A DNA stretch of 64,000 bases from Schizochytrium sp. TIO01 (taxonomy: Eukaryota; Sar; Bigyra; Thraustochytrida; Thraustochytriidae), in contig SMSO01000032.1 in NCBI GenBank assembly GCA_004764695.1, forward strand, positions 7,894,668 to 7,958,667, written 5' to 3'. Below, in pieces: positions 30,937 through 41,522 of this stretch. Every line of letters starts with the position of its first letter. Position 1 is the first letter of the stretch. A program made the translations under genes and the position numbers. Below the pieces are notes generated by a model, which had not been told where the DNA came from, searched no databases, and worked only from the letters and a program-made list of their open reading frames with translations.

Positions 30937-33729
30937 CTTATGCAGACTTGAATCTCACGGCTCTTGATGCTTGACAGATTGATGTACGCCACGTGAATCA
31001 AAAGTCGAACCTTCCGAGATTGACGATTCTACTTTATTCTTCTCTGAACAAAGCAGTCGATCAGAAGCGATGGTTAATACAGTATCTTTGCAGACTTCTC
31101 TGTAAGGAATCTGCTTCAAGCAGACTCAAAGCTATCTACTTTGTTGCCCACTTTCACAAGTTGCTATTGCCGATCTTGTGCAGCTCTTCTGCTTGCGTTA
31201 TCTCCTGTCGCACTCAGGTGTGTCCTCGTCTTCTTTGTCTTTGTCTTTGACTGTAGCGTTCGTTACCACCTAGATTGAGAAGGTTTCCCAGTAGCGCGGG
31301 GCCAGTGCAATTCCGCAGCGAGCTGCACAGACTTTACGTGGTCCCAAAGCTCCGCGGTAGCTTCGGGCCTCGCGTAGGTTGATCACTCCTCAAGGACTGA
31401 TACCGATTAGTTTCATACTACTAGACACTTGAAGAAAGCACCAAAACCAGAACACCTTTGAAGAACGAGAACAACAAAAACCTAACTATTGCCATTACTA
31501 TATACTTGCACTTCCTCCTTACTTAGTCGCTGTTACCTAGTGCCTAGCTGCCTACCTTCCAAGTCATATCGCTCGTTTCATCGCCCTTTCATGCGGTGAT
31601 AATTGAGTGTAAATTTTGTCCTTCGCGAGCCTGGCGCATCGTCTACTACTTCCTGACCCTATTTTTCACTTGTGCACCGAAGAGTCTCTTTTCATCAGCC
31701 AAAAAGTAACATCACATCCATTTATATGCAATGCTGATCTCTTTTCATCAGCGCCTATACTTCTTGCTACCTGCATTTACAATGCACAATACAAACCCAC
31801 AAGTGAGCTATACGAAGGGCAAAGTAGGCTCTGCATGTCCGCACAAAAGCCTGGCCCCTTGGGGTGTATATTGCGAGTTTTGATAGATTTATATCTTTCC
31901 TCCCCGTATTACTCATATTACTCTACACCTATCTACTTAAATGGGTTGTACTATACCCCGCCCACCCTGTAGCGCAAATGCCCAACTTAAGGTGGAAGAA
32001 GCTCTTTCAATTTCAATTTTCAGGTTTAAAAGAAAAGGTGAAAAGATGAAAAGAGCACGGCTCTCCAAGCTGCGGCTGCGCGAGCTCAGCTGCAGGCTAA
32101 AGGCAGGCCAGCCGTGGCTCAGTGAAGCAAACACTGGCCTGGGGAGGCCGTGCTATTCCGCTCATGTTTCCAGCCTTGGCACCCTTCAAACGCCAGGCTT
32201 GGGCACGCAAGACGCCTCAAAGCGCAGAAGATCGCGATGGATATTCGCTCCATCTTCAGAAGAATATAAGAACAGATTCCAGAACGCCCAATAGTCCTTC
32301 CTAGCCAAAAGTAGAGTGTGTCTAGATCACTAGGCCATACAGCTTAGTGGATGAAACAGGGTAATAGGGCAGAACAGCATGGCGTACACTGAGTAGTGGT
32401 TTACTATATAATAATGTAGGGGTCTGTACTATTTACCTCTATGTGTGATAAAACCCCCCCCTCTCTTCCTCCTCTGATCTCCACTGTTTTTCGTACCCCG
32501 TCTTCCCTCTCAAGCTTCCCCCTCACATTCCCCTTAGCCTCCACTGGCACTTTCCTTCCCATTTCTGCCTCTTCTTGCTATTTGAAAGTCCTCTTAAACA
32601 GCGCCTATCACATCTCAGTGGATGTGAAAAGTTGTTTTTTTCCTTTGGAGCATCTTATATTATATTTGTGTTTGTTTCCTCTATTACCTTCTCCTTTTGA
32701 CAATGGCCAGTGCTAGCAAGGCGTAGATGGCTGCTAGCGGCTAGGTGTCTTTTCTCCCTGCTTGCTTCTCATTAATTGTTCACATCTTTGCCCCATTGTC
32801 CTTCTTGGTTGAGAGAGTAGCTATGAGGTTATGAGCTACAGAATAGAGATAGAATTGAGATTATAAGAGATTACAGAATAGTACTAGTATGTATATCTTG
32901 AAATAGACAATGTCAAACATAGAGTGCAGAATGAATATAGAATATAGAATATAGAATATAGAATATAGAGTATAGAATATGAATACAAATAGAAAATACA
33001 TCGTATAGTAAAGTAAAATATTGTGTAGGTAGGTAGATAGATAGATAGATAGAGCCGCGTTTGAATTTTGACTTGTTTGTTTCTCTGTTGTTTCTGTCCT
33101 CAAACGGCGGCTTGCGAAGACGCCGCTCGGAGCCGCTCAGGACAGCGGAGACGGATCTGTGCAGGACGCAGGGCCTGCTGCGAGGCGGAGAGGAGTCGCC
33201 TGCGAGGGATACCGTCCTTCGGCTGCGATCAGGGCTGGTGGGAACGGAGCCACCTCGCTTCGCTGGATTCCCTTCCTTCATCGCGCTCCTTGGAGGCTAC
33301 TGCCGCTCCTCGTGCTCGTTGCGGAGGCAAGCTGCACAGCATAAAGGCGAAGTCGCGTAGAATCTGAAACGTCCCTCTCACTGAGTGCCGGTTGCCGTGT
33401 ATTTGTCTGGCATACTAGGTTAGGACGCAACGCTCGATACGCGGAGATATTATATTTGCATTTTTTCACCTTGTGTGGAGAAGATATAAAGGTCAATATA
33501 TAAAGATCAAGATTGAAGAATCAAGAGTAAAGACCGAAGTCACTGCTCAATCCAAATAAATTTGAAATCGGCATCTGCACAAAGAGGACGACTGGAGACG
33601 GTCGCCTTTGATTCACACGTCCAAGTCTCATAAATAATTGAGACAGCGGTATTCACTCTAGTTTTCTGTGTTGCAGATCCATAAGATCGTTCATCAGTTT
33701 ATTCATCCGCATTTACTCATTTATTCACC
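30937..33729. other. Spacer between divergent SPIN90-like and SPT6 genes
   Basis: No gene recognised in 2.8 kb. Contents: GC-richer blocks at 31270-31390, 32050-32240 (with AGGCCAG/CTGGCCT inverted arms at 32105-32140) and 33100-33360; a pyrimidine-rich C-run segment at 32450-32620; AATATAG repeats (32934-32981) and GTAG/GATA repeats (33026-33053). The 33100-33360 block is open in several overlapping frames, as expected for GC-rich DNA, and I see no similarity. Confidence 0.55.
32934..32981 (+). repeat. (AATATAG)n 7-bp microsatellite
   Basis: Five perfect AATATAG copies followed by degenerate ones (AGTATAG, AATATGA). A GTAGGTAGGTAGATAGATAG run follows 45 bp further on. Confidence 0.9.
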
Positions 33730-36700
33730 ATGTCGGATGCTGAAGACAATAGCAGCGTAGGAGGCGCTGAGGAGGAGAAGGTCACGGCCCCCGTTGACAA
33801 AAGTGGCAACGATTCTGATTCAGACTCCAAGAGCAGCGGAGGCTCTTCCTCTTCGGGCAGCTCAGGTTCTGGCTCTAGCGATTCTGAAGATGATGACGGA
33901 AAGAAAGGAAAAGCTGGCAAAAAGCTGAGCAAGGGTGGTGCCAAAAAGCCGGCCAAGAAGAAGGACGCTGGCCGCGGCGGTGCCTCGCGGTTCGTTGACG
34001 ACGAAGCCGAGGAAAGCGACCAAGACCGCCAAGACGACGACGATGATGACAATGACAAGGCTGAAAACAATCAGTATGAGTATGACGACTTCGTTGTTGC
34101 CGAGGATGAGGACGACGGAGAAGTCTCTGACAGCGATTCGGATGATGACAGCGAAAGCAACAAGAGGAAGCGAAAGAAGCGTCTGCGTAAAGGTCGTAAG
34201 CGGCCAAAGATTTCACAAGATGATCTCGATCTCATCCGTGAAAACCAGCGACAGACTGGTGGTGACTTAAGTGCCGAGCAGGAGAATCGCCTTTTCCATG
34301 GTGAAGATATCCCAGAGGATGACTTTGACGGTGAAGATGAGTTTGATGAGGATAACGACTTCATTGTTGAAGACGACTACGAGGAAGGCGCACCACGTCC
34401 TAGACAGAAAAAATCCAAGGTCAAGCGTAGCGCAGAGGAAGAGGAGCGTCAGCGAGCTGATGACCTATTCAACAGCCTCTTTGGCTTTTCCAAGAGCGAA
34501 TTTGAGGGAGGCGACGAGCAAGACCGTGAGGTTGAATATGGCGATGCGGAAGAGGCCCGAGTTAAACAGCTTCGCAAACAGCGGAAAAGGCAGATGGAGG
34601 AGATGTTTGATTTTTCAACACGTGCAGAAAACTACATGCTCGAAGAGGATGACATCATCCGCAAAACGGATCTCCCCGAGCGTATTCAGCTGCTCGAAAA
34701 CACTGTTGATGTGAAACGATCTGCGCGCTATGGCGGAGAGTACTTCATGCGCAGCCCTGAAGAGACTGATGCGGGTGCATCAGAGTCGAAGGAACGCGGC
34801 TATGGTGACGATGAAATGATGCTTGGCTCCGCTTCACTTGGGGTTTCTGTCAATGTCAGCGGCGGTTCCAGCGAAGCACACCAACGCGATGCACAGGCAG
34901 AGTGGGTCTATGCTCATCTTGACAAGCAGTATAAGGATCGCTATGGAACCGGCTTGCCCAAACCTTCGTACGAGCTTCGTGAACCTATCCGCAAGGCCCT
35001 GGAGCACATGCAAAGGGAGTCCATGGAGGTTCCTTACGTGTACCTGTACTGCGCACGCGACATTGCGCCTCTAACTCTCGACGATCTTTGGAGTATCTTG
35101 GACCTTTCCATTCAATACGCACGGACGCTCAGCCGTCGCGACCTGCTGTGTAAGCTCGTTCGCCGTGTGGTACCCTCAAGCGTGGAAGATGACGAGTCAG
35201 TGTCTGCAGAAAACCTCAATGAGCAGGCGGGACATCAGATTAAGTTCTATCGTGATGCCCTCATTGAGCGAATTAAGCGTCTGCGTGGACTAGACCTCAC
35301 CATCCAGCACCTTTCGGAAATTCAAAAGTATGTCACCTTTATGTTTGGTGAGGCCCTTTCAGAGGCCCAAGTTCAGGCTGCGCGCAGATTGCGGAAAGAG
35401 AAACGAAAGAAGCAAAAACAGATGTTCAAACAAAAGAGCAAAGCCAAGAACAAGTCAAACGAGGTTAGTGAAATTGATGCTCTTTTCAACGAAGATAATG
35501 ACGAAGACTATGTTCCAGAGGGCGAGAAGAAGCCTAGTGAGGTCAATGGAGACAATCTCGAGGCCGCGAATGGTGACCAGGCCGCTGCAGGCGTAGTTAC
35601 TGAGTCCAAAGAAGGCGAGGCTGGCGCCGCAGGCGGCGAGCCTGCTGGTCTGAGTGACGATTCCAGTGATGACTCTAGTGATGAATCCAGCGATGAATCC
35701 GTTTCTGAAAGTGAGGCTGGAGGGCCTGGATACGTCTCTGATCAAGAGTCTGATGCCGGAGAGGATACACAGAGGCGCATCCAAGCTCATCGTGAGAAGG
35801 CTAAGGCTTTAAAAGAGAAGCAGAAGAGACGTGCAGACCGAGCAAAACAGAATACAACACTGCTTAAACGCAAAACCGTCAACGAAGGTGGCCAGCGTGG
35901 ACGCAAGGAAGCACTTGGACTGATGCGATTCTGTGAAATGGTCGGTTCCGCGGCTCGCTTCGGTGCCTGCGTTGAGGAAAAAAGCCTCCTATGGAAGCCT
36001 CGGCAACCACAGGATGACACTGACTCTCCAGAAATCATGGCAGCTGTTGCCATTGGGGATGAACTTCGAACGGAGGCAGCTGTCGAGGCAGCTGTGGTAC
36101 AATATATGGCGTATGAGATTTCTTCTGAACCTCGTGTATTGACATACTTGCGCGATCTTTATCGCCGACATGGTAAAGTTCGTACGCGCCTTACGGTACG
36201 TGGACGTGCACAAATTGCATCTAACCCGTTGAGCGACTATTACCAAGTTTGCTCGTTAAACTACAAGCCCTTTGCAAGCTTTTTGAATTACAATGCTCAG
36301 ATGGAGGATTCCAACGCTATGGACGTGGCTGAACCTGATAGTTCTGCTCCTCTCGGACGCCCTGCAAGACCTGATCGTGATCGGAAACCGGATCATGAAA
36401 CACAGGTTCTGCTTATTCTTAACGCCGAGTCTGAAAACCTTTTGACCAAGAGTGTGAACCGTGCTGAGCTTACTAAAATTATTCTAGCTGAACTTGGTAA
36501 GTATTTGCTGACCTCAGAAGGTGTGCAAAGCGTTGTGGATGGTACTCGCCTCAGTGACGTACCCAGAAACCAGGATGAAGACCAAACATTGGAACTTCCT
36601 CAGAAGGACGTATTCAGGCCATGGGATCGCATTCGCTTTGATGTGCTTTTGCGTGCAATTACTCGTCATATGCTCAAATTTATCGAAAAGACTATGTTTC

Positions 36701-39700
36701 AAGAACTGGCCTCACGCGCCCGCGATTTCATTGTGCGCCAATGTGCTTCGCGTTTGTGGCGTGAAGTCACTGTCGCCCAATTGAGCTTCCCTATGGAGCA
36801 TCCAACGATTACAATCCCCAAGGACCGCTACGTTCGCCCGAACATGCTTAAAATCATGGCTGTTTACCTCACTGACGAAGCAAAGGTCACAAATTATGCT
36901 GTGATCGTTGATGCAGAAGGTAACATGCAGGACTTCGCACGCTTGCCTTCGATTGTGAAGCGCAAGGAAATTGAAGAAGGGATGCGTGAATTGCGTGACA
37001 GGCACACTCCTCACTTCATCCTTTTAAATGCTAGTGCTGGTTTGCGAATGCGCGGCATCGTTATTGGTCTGGAACGCGAAGCCCAAGAAAAGGCACGTAA
37101 CGCTCGTTCGACTCACGACCTTGCAGAGCGCCTGGAAACAGAGCTGCACAACCCTACCGAACGCGATGCCGCAGAAGAGAACCCTGATGGTCTTTTTATT
37201 CCTCTTATCATTGATGACTCTATTGCATGCTCCGTCGGTGCCTGCACTAAGCGCACCAAGGAACTCCCTGACACAGACTTGCACCAACGTCGTGCGATTG
37301 CCATGGCCCGGTTCATGTTGAATCCCTTACAAGAGATTTGCTCCCTGTGGACAGATATCTCTCGCGCTGACATTATGCGGTATGAACAAAGTGAATTCTT
37401 CGCTTTGCAACTCCACCCTCAGCAAGGTAACGTTACCCCGATTGCGCTTTTACGAAGCTTAGAACGTGTTCTGGTTAATGCTGTATCTTTAAGTGGTGTG
37501 GATGTTAACCATATTGTGCGCAATGTACACGCGCGCACGGTGCTTCCATTCGTACCTGGTCTCGGTTTTCGTAAGGCTAAGGCTTTGGTTGAAAGTCTGG
37601 AACGCAGCTCAAGGATTGTAGCCTCGCGTGACACAATTGCCAGTTGGCTTCGTAAAAACAGTGTCCCCGCAGGACTTGCACTGAAAGATATCTCCGAGGA
37701 TATGGATGACGATGAAGATGAAGATGCTGCACGTGCTGCTCTGTATGGCACAATGGAGGGCGCAAGCGCGGCTTCTCGTCGTCTAGTGGTCTTCCTGAAC
37801 GCCTCAGGCTTTTTACGTATCGTCACAGATTCGATGTCCAACGGCGAGGTGAGCCGCAACTACGTTGATGAGGACGAGGGATACAATACTGTCGAAGCGA
37901 ACCCGTTTGATGGCACTCGTATCCACCCGAAAGACCGTAATTTTGAAGCGGCATGTTTGTGGGGTGTACGTAAAGGATTGGACCGTGCTATGCCCGAGAT
38001 GGACCATGACGGCAAACTTGACTTCAGCGTGGTCGAGCTTGCTCGTAAGACCATGTTGAAGTCCAGGAGACGCGTCCTTGCGCAGCTTGGAGAGGACCCA
38101 ATGTGGTTATCCAAGTATTCCGACAAGGCGTGGTTCATGTATCCTGATGAGGCCAAGTCAGTCTCGTACAAGTATGACAAGCCACGTTCATTATTTCCTG
38201 TAACCATGGAGAATGAGGAGATCCACAGTCTCAAGCTTGTTCAAGGAGATGATCTTTGCAACGCCAATGTAGAACAGCTTACCGAGGCTCTTTCCCACAT
38301 GGAGGAAGATCCAGTGGTTTTGCGTACCAAGATCCGCACAGTTCTGCGCGAACTGCAGCTGCCTTACGTGTCGTGCTTTGCAACACGCCAACTCTTGTCG
38401 CCGAGTGATCTTTTTGACGTGCTCACTGGTGAGAACGACCGTACTCTATTCCGTGAGTGCGATGTGACAGTGCGGATTACTGGAATCAAAGCCCGTTTCA
38501 TTGACGTTCAATTGTCGAATGGCCTTCGCGGTGTAATTCACGTCAATGAATTGTCAAACATGCGCCCTCCCTCTGTCGATGCCGGGCTTTTCAACAATTC
38601 TGGTCCTGGAGCTGGTGGCATGGACCCCATGAACCCAGCAGGCCCTAACGCACAGCAGGATCCGCTACGCCCGTTGAAGGAATGGATGGCGAGTACCCTG
38701 CAACTTGGTGTGGGTTCCGAGTTGCTCGCCCGTGTGCTTGAAGTCCAGAAGGATCGTTTTTCACTCAAGTTGACAGCGAAGCCTGAAATCTTAAATCGCC
38801 CTCCTTTTATTCGTTTTGCAGATGAGTATTGGTCGCGTCCTCAGACACTTGAGGACCGTTCAAAGGCAAAGCGTAACCCTAACCGTACTGCCACAGGTGC
38901 GCTTAAGCGCCCGATTACTCACCCGGCGTTTCAAAACATTACGCGTGCAGAGGCCGAGGAAGACCTTATGTCGAAGCCAATTGGCGAGTACATCATCCGC
39001 CCGAGTAGTCATGGTCTCAAGCACCTGACGGTAACTTGGAAGATCGCAGACAAGCCCAAGCCACTCTTTCAGCACACTGACGTGCAGGAGAGTGCATCTA
39101 AGTCTCCAAAGGACCCAAAGTTGGTCCCACCGCTTACAATTATGCGCAGCGGACAGCAACTCAAGTACGATGATATTGATGAGCTCTTAGCTCGTTACTT
39201 CACGCCTATGGCAGAATTTATCGAGGACCTGTACAAATTCCGCTACTTCGTCTTTAAAACTAATGAAGAGACTGAAGCCGAACTGCGTGAGGACAAGGCG
39301 AAACAGCCCCGTCGAATTCCGTATAAAATTAACCCGATGGAGAATCAACCTGGCTACTTTACTTTGCATTTTATCCCTGGGTCGAGCACCGTTAGCAAGC
39401 TCAAAATTAGCCTCTCCCCTGATGGATATAAGTTGCATGACCAGAAGGACTTCAATAACATTGACCAATTGATTGAATACTTCAAGAAGCACTATAAGGA
39501 TCTTCTTCAAGGCGGGTCACGCAGTCGTCACCAGGGTGGCCGAGGTCACCGTAGTTCTTATGGTGGTCACAGTGGTGGCGGTAGCTCGCACGGTCACTCA
39601 TCTCATGGAGGCTCGTACAGTTATGGCGGCGGCAGCAGCAGCGGCTACGGTGGTGGCTATGGTGGTAGCGGCGGCGGCGGCGGCGGCGGCTACGGTGGCT

Positions 39701-39702
39701 AA
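33730..39702 (+). CDS. SPT6: Transcription elongation factor SPT6
   Basis: 1990 residues from ATG 33730. Acidic, Ser/Asp/Lys-rich N-terminus (1-230) for histone and Spn1/IWS1-type contacts. Then helix-turn-helix and core regions (about 300-1050), YqgF/RNase H-like domain (about 1090-1190, HFILLNASAGLRMRGIVIGL), helix-hairpin-helix (about 1267-1305, VLPFVPGLGFRKAKAL), death-like region, S1 RNA-binding domain (about 1576-1660, VTVRITGIKARFIDVQL), and tandem SH2 domains (about 1730-1930) with the phosphate-binding IGEYIIRPSS arginine. SPT6 is a histone chaperone and RNA polymerase II elongation factor whose tSH2 binds the phosphorylated linker. The C-terminus is a Gly/Tyr/Ser-rich tail that stops abruptly at 39700-39702, while the repeat code continues out of frame downstream. 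A second acidic, Ser-rich insert sits near 600-690. Single exon. Confidence 0.97.
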   Translation: MSDAEDNSSVGGAEEEKVTAPVDKSGNDSDSDSKSSGGSSSSGSSGSGSSDSEDDDGKKGKAGKKLSKGGAKKPAKKKDAGRGGASRFVDDEAEESDQDRQDDDDDDNDKAENNQYEYDDFVVAEDEDDGEVSDSDSDDDSESNKRKRKKRLRKGRKRPKISQDDLDLIRENQRQTGGDLSAEQENRLFHGEDIPEDDFDGEDEFDEDNDFIVEDDYEEGAPRPRQKKSKVKRSAEEEERQRADDLFNSLFGFSKSEFEGGDEQDREVEYGDAEEARVKQLRKQRKRQMEEMFDFSTRAENYMLEEDDIIRKTDLPERIQLLENTVDVKRSARYGGEYFMRSPEETDAGASESKERGYGDDEMMLGSASLGVSVNVSGGSSEAHQRDAQAEWVYAHLDKQYKDRYGTGLPKPSYELREPIRKALEHMQRESMEVPYVYLYCARDIAPLTLDDLWSILDLSIQYARTLSRRDLLCKLVRRVVPSSVEDDESVSAENLNEQAGHQIKFYRDALIERIKRLRGLDLTIQHLSEIQKYVTFMFGEALSEAQVQAARRLRKEKRKKQKQMFKQKSKAKNKSNEVSEIDALFNEDNDEDYVPEGEKKPSEVNGDNLEAANGDQAAAGVVTESKEGEAGAAGGEPAGLSDDSSDDSSDESSDESVSESEAGGPGYVSDQESDAGEDTQRRIQAHREKAKALKEKQKRRADRAKQNTTLLKRKTVNEGGQRGRKEALGLMRFCEMVGSAARFGACVEEKSLLWKPRQPQDDTDSPEIMAAVAIGDELRTEAAVEAAVVQYMAYEISSEPRVLTYLRDLYRRHGKVRTRLTVRGRAQIASNPLSDYYQVCSLNYKPFASFLNYNAQMEDSNAMDVAEPDSSAPLGRPARPDRDRKPDHETQVLLILNAESENLLTKSVNRAELTKIILAELGKYLLTSEGVQSVVDGTRLSDVPRNQDEDQTLELPQKDVFRPWDRIRFDVLLRAITRHMLKFIEKTMFQELASRARDFIVRQCASRLWREVTVAQLSFPMEHPTITIPKDRYVRPNMLKIMAVYLTDEAKVTNYAVIVDAEGNMQDFARLPSIVKRKEIEEGMRELRDRHTPHFILLNASAGLRMRGIVIGLEREAQEKARNARSTHDLAERLETELHNPTERDAAEENPDGLFIPLIIDDSIACSVGACTKRTKELPDTDLHQRRAIAMARFMLNPLQEICSLWTDISRADIMRYEQSEFFALQLHPQQGNVTPIALLRSLERVLVNAVSLSGVDVNHIVRNVHARTVLPFVPGLGFRKAKALVESLERSSRIVASRDTIASWLRKNSVPAGLALKDISEDMDDDEDEDAARAALYGTMEGASAASRRLVVFLNASGFLRIVTDSMSNGEVSRNYVDEDEGYNTVEANPFDGTRIHPKDRNFEAACLWGVRKGLDRAMPEMDHDGKLDFSVVELARKTMLKSRRRVLAQLGEDPMWLSKYSDKAWFMYPDEAKSVSYKYDKPRSLFPVTMENEEIHSLKLVQGDDLCNANVEQLTEALSHMEEDPVVLRTKIRTVLRELQLPYVSCFATRQLLSPSDLFDVLTGENDRTLFRECDVTVRITGIKARFIDVQLSNGLRGVIHVNELSNMRPPSVDAGLFNNSGPGAGGMDPMNPAGPNAQQDPLRPLKEWMASTLQLGVGSELLARVLEVQKDRFSLKLTAKPEILNRPPFIRFADEYWSRPQTLEDRSKAKRNPNRTATGALKRPITHPAFQNITRAEAEEDLMSKPIGEYIIRPSSHGLKHLTVTWKIADKPKPLFQHTDVQESASKSPKDPKLVPPLTIMRSGQQLKYDDIDELLARYFTPMAEFIEDLYKFRYFVFKTNEETEAELREDKAKQPRRIPYKINPMENQPGYFTLHFIPGSSTVSKLKISLSPDGYKLHDQKDFNNIDQLIEYFKKHYKDLLQGGSRSRHQGGRGHRSSYGGHSGGGSSHGHSSHGGSYSYGGGSSSGYGGGYGGSGGGGGGGYGG

Positions 39703-39961
39703 CTACGGTGGTGGCAGCGGCAGCGGCGGCGGCTACGGTGGTGGCTACAGTGGTGGCAGTGGCAGTGGTGGCTACGGTGGTGGTAGCGGCGGCGGCGGCT
39801 ACGGTGGTGGCAGCGGCGGCGGCGGCTACGGTGGTGGCAGCAGTGGCGGTGGCTACGGTGGTGGCAGCAGTGGCGGTGGCTACGGTGGTGGCAGCAGTGG
39901 CGGTGGCTACAGTGGGGGCTATGGTGGTGGCAGCTACGGTAGAAACCACACCTCCCACTAA
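39701..39961 (+). other. Out-of-frame continuation of the SPT6 Gly-rich tail
   Basis: Directly after the SPT6 stop the same tyrosine-flanked Gly/Ser repeat (YGGGSGGGG type) continues in the +1 frame for 86 codons from 39701 to a TAA at 39959-39961, ending SYGRNHTSH. Periodicity, composition and codon choice (GGT GGT GGC AGC, TAC GGT) match the in-frame part. This is most simply one ancestral tail split by a single-base or two-base indel, by an assembly error in a GC-rich repeat, or by a short unrecognised intron (a CTAAC element and CAG follow the stop). Confidence 0.75.
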
Positions 39962-40548
39962 ACTCTCATAGTTGAGTCACTTGCTCATGGATTTTCATCC
40001 CATTTCATGTTCTTGAACCCTCTGGAACCCGATTTGAATGAATTATTGCTTTTGGCATTTTGGGTTATTCTCTGTAAACCTGCCGAGTTCTTTCCATTTT
40101 AAAACACAATTTTAAGAAACAAAAAAACAAACATGATAAAACGTCATAAATTAGAACGTCCAAACTTTCATTTCTTCATCCTTTCTTGTGTGACTTGTGG
40201 TCTTTTATGATAGTTGCTCATGCAATTGCATCGTACCCCGGGTCCTAAGGCGGCTTTCTATTCGAAGTCTTCGGTTCCTTTTCTAAGCCTAATCTTAGCA
40301 TTGCCTCTAATAAGCTCTAGGCTACTTGCAAGTAGTATTAGCCTATCTAAGACAGAGGTGGTTAGGTAGAAAGAAGAACTAGGCATAGAACTACTATGTA
40401 GTGATAGACATGGAAAGAATGCCGAGGGAACGACACAGCAAACCTGAATGAAAGTTGAACGCGCACAACTCCGTTACCAAGATCCTGATAGTTGCGTTGA
40501 GTAATAGCGATAGATAAAGCACTAGTGACGAACTGAAGTGTATTGGCA
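39962..40548. other. Spacer between SPT6 and HUS1
   Basis: 3' sequence of SPT6 and 5' leader of HUS1. GTAGTATTAGCC/GGTAG-type motifs lie near 40330-40400. No additional gene. Confidence 0.6.
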
Positions 40549-41522
40549 ATGCGGTTCAAAGCAACCCTGGACGACGTCGGGTTGAGCACACTGCTAGGTA
40601 AGTGCTGATGGAATGAGCACTGTTCCGGACAAAAGACAAAATGGTGGAACGCGTGCTTACCAAGAGCTAGGAAGAGGGTGCAAACAGGGGAAGGCTGACT
40701 TTATGATAATTCTATTTGTTGGTCAAATCGTATTCTGATGGCTCAGCAACCGCACAATGCTATAGTAAGGTTTGCGAAGAGTGTGTTTTGCACCTCACAG
40801 AAGAGTCATTTGAATTTCGCAAGACGGCAGACAATGAATCTGAGATTAGCCTATTTGCGAAGCTCAGTTTGGACGTCTTTACATCCTATGATATTGCGTC
40901 AAAAGCAAACTCTACAATCTCGGTTCTTATGAAGATTCAAAATTTACTTCGCGCTTTTAAATCTGCAGAACAATGCGGAAGTGTTATCTTCAAGCTCACT
41001 AAGAAACAAGGCATTCCATGTTTCAGCGTTATTGCGGAGACTCTGAACGGGTTGACCGTTGTACAAGATGCACCAATCGCTATGTTCTTGACGACGGAAG
41101 GCTTATTGTCCTATCGTGAACCGAGTATGGATAGGCCTGACATTGGTCTAGAAATGCCTGACTCAAAGCACGTGCGCGCAGTTCTGGATCGAATGAAAAC
41201 ACTCGACAAATTTGTTAAGCTCACACTTAGTTGTAAAGGAACCCTTCAACTCGAGGTTGCGACTGAAATTGCCGTCATGAGGACCAAATTTCAAGGACTC
41301 GATATTCCAATTGAAGGCACTGGGATTGGCAAAGCATCTGCGCGTCTCAACGTAACCGAATTTATTCGAGCACTTCACTTTGGTGCAGCGGTATCTAGCT
41401 TAGACAAGGTAGTAATTTGCATTGTTAGCAGAAGGGCGGTTATCATTTATGTTACCTTTGAGGATGACGTTGGCTCTTTAACATATTATTTGCCATGCCC
41501 GTGGGGCGACGAGGATGACTGA
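40549..41522 (+). CDS. HUS1: HUS1 checkpoint clamp subunit (two exons)
   Basis: Spliced CDS join(40549..40597, 40747..41522), 274 residues; human HUS1 has about 280. Exon 1 encodes MRFKATLDDVGLSTLL plus the first base of an Ala codon, and exon 2 continues ATAQCYSKVCEEC. The joined N-terminus has the M-(K/R)-F-(K/R)-A start and the spacing of HUS1, and the junction keeps frame. Later landmarks: VCEECVLHLTEESFEF, LRAFKSAEQCGSVIFKLTKK, an inter-domain IPIAMF-like linker, LKLTLSCKGTLQLEV region and a C-terminal SLTYYLPCP, matching the two PCNA-like halves. HUS1 forms the RAD9-RAD1-HUS1 ring that activates ATR at DNA damage. Without exon 1 the second exon has no in-frame ATG near its start, which supports the splice. 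Confidence 0.88.
40598..40746 (+). other. Spliceosomal intron of HUS1, 149 nt
   Basis: The donor AG|GTAAGT matches the consensus, and the acceptor is GGCTCAG|CA with a CTGAT branch-like element about 12 nt upstream. The intron is phase 1 and contains in-frame stops (TAA at 40707), so it cannot be read through. It is the only intron in the window that protein similarity requires. Confidence 0.85.

Noticed and set aside
31616-31972. 118-codon plus-strand frame in spacer
   Set aside because: No family motif, and the composition fits pyrimidine-rich spacer, not a protein.
33060-33367. Overlapping 60-100 codon frames in a GC-rich block upstream of SPT6
   Set aside because: Several frames are open at once, as expected in GC-rich DNA. 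There are no motifs and no similarity.
36495-36525. Intron-like GGTAAGT...CTGAC...CAG inside SPT6
   Set aside because: The stretch is in frame and codes for a sequence coherent with the SPT6 core (AELGKYLLTSEGVQ), so it is exonic.
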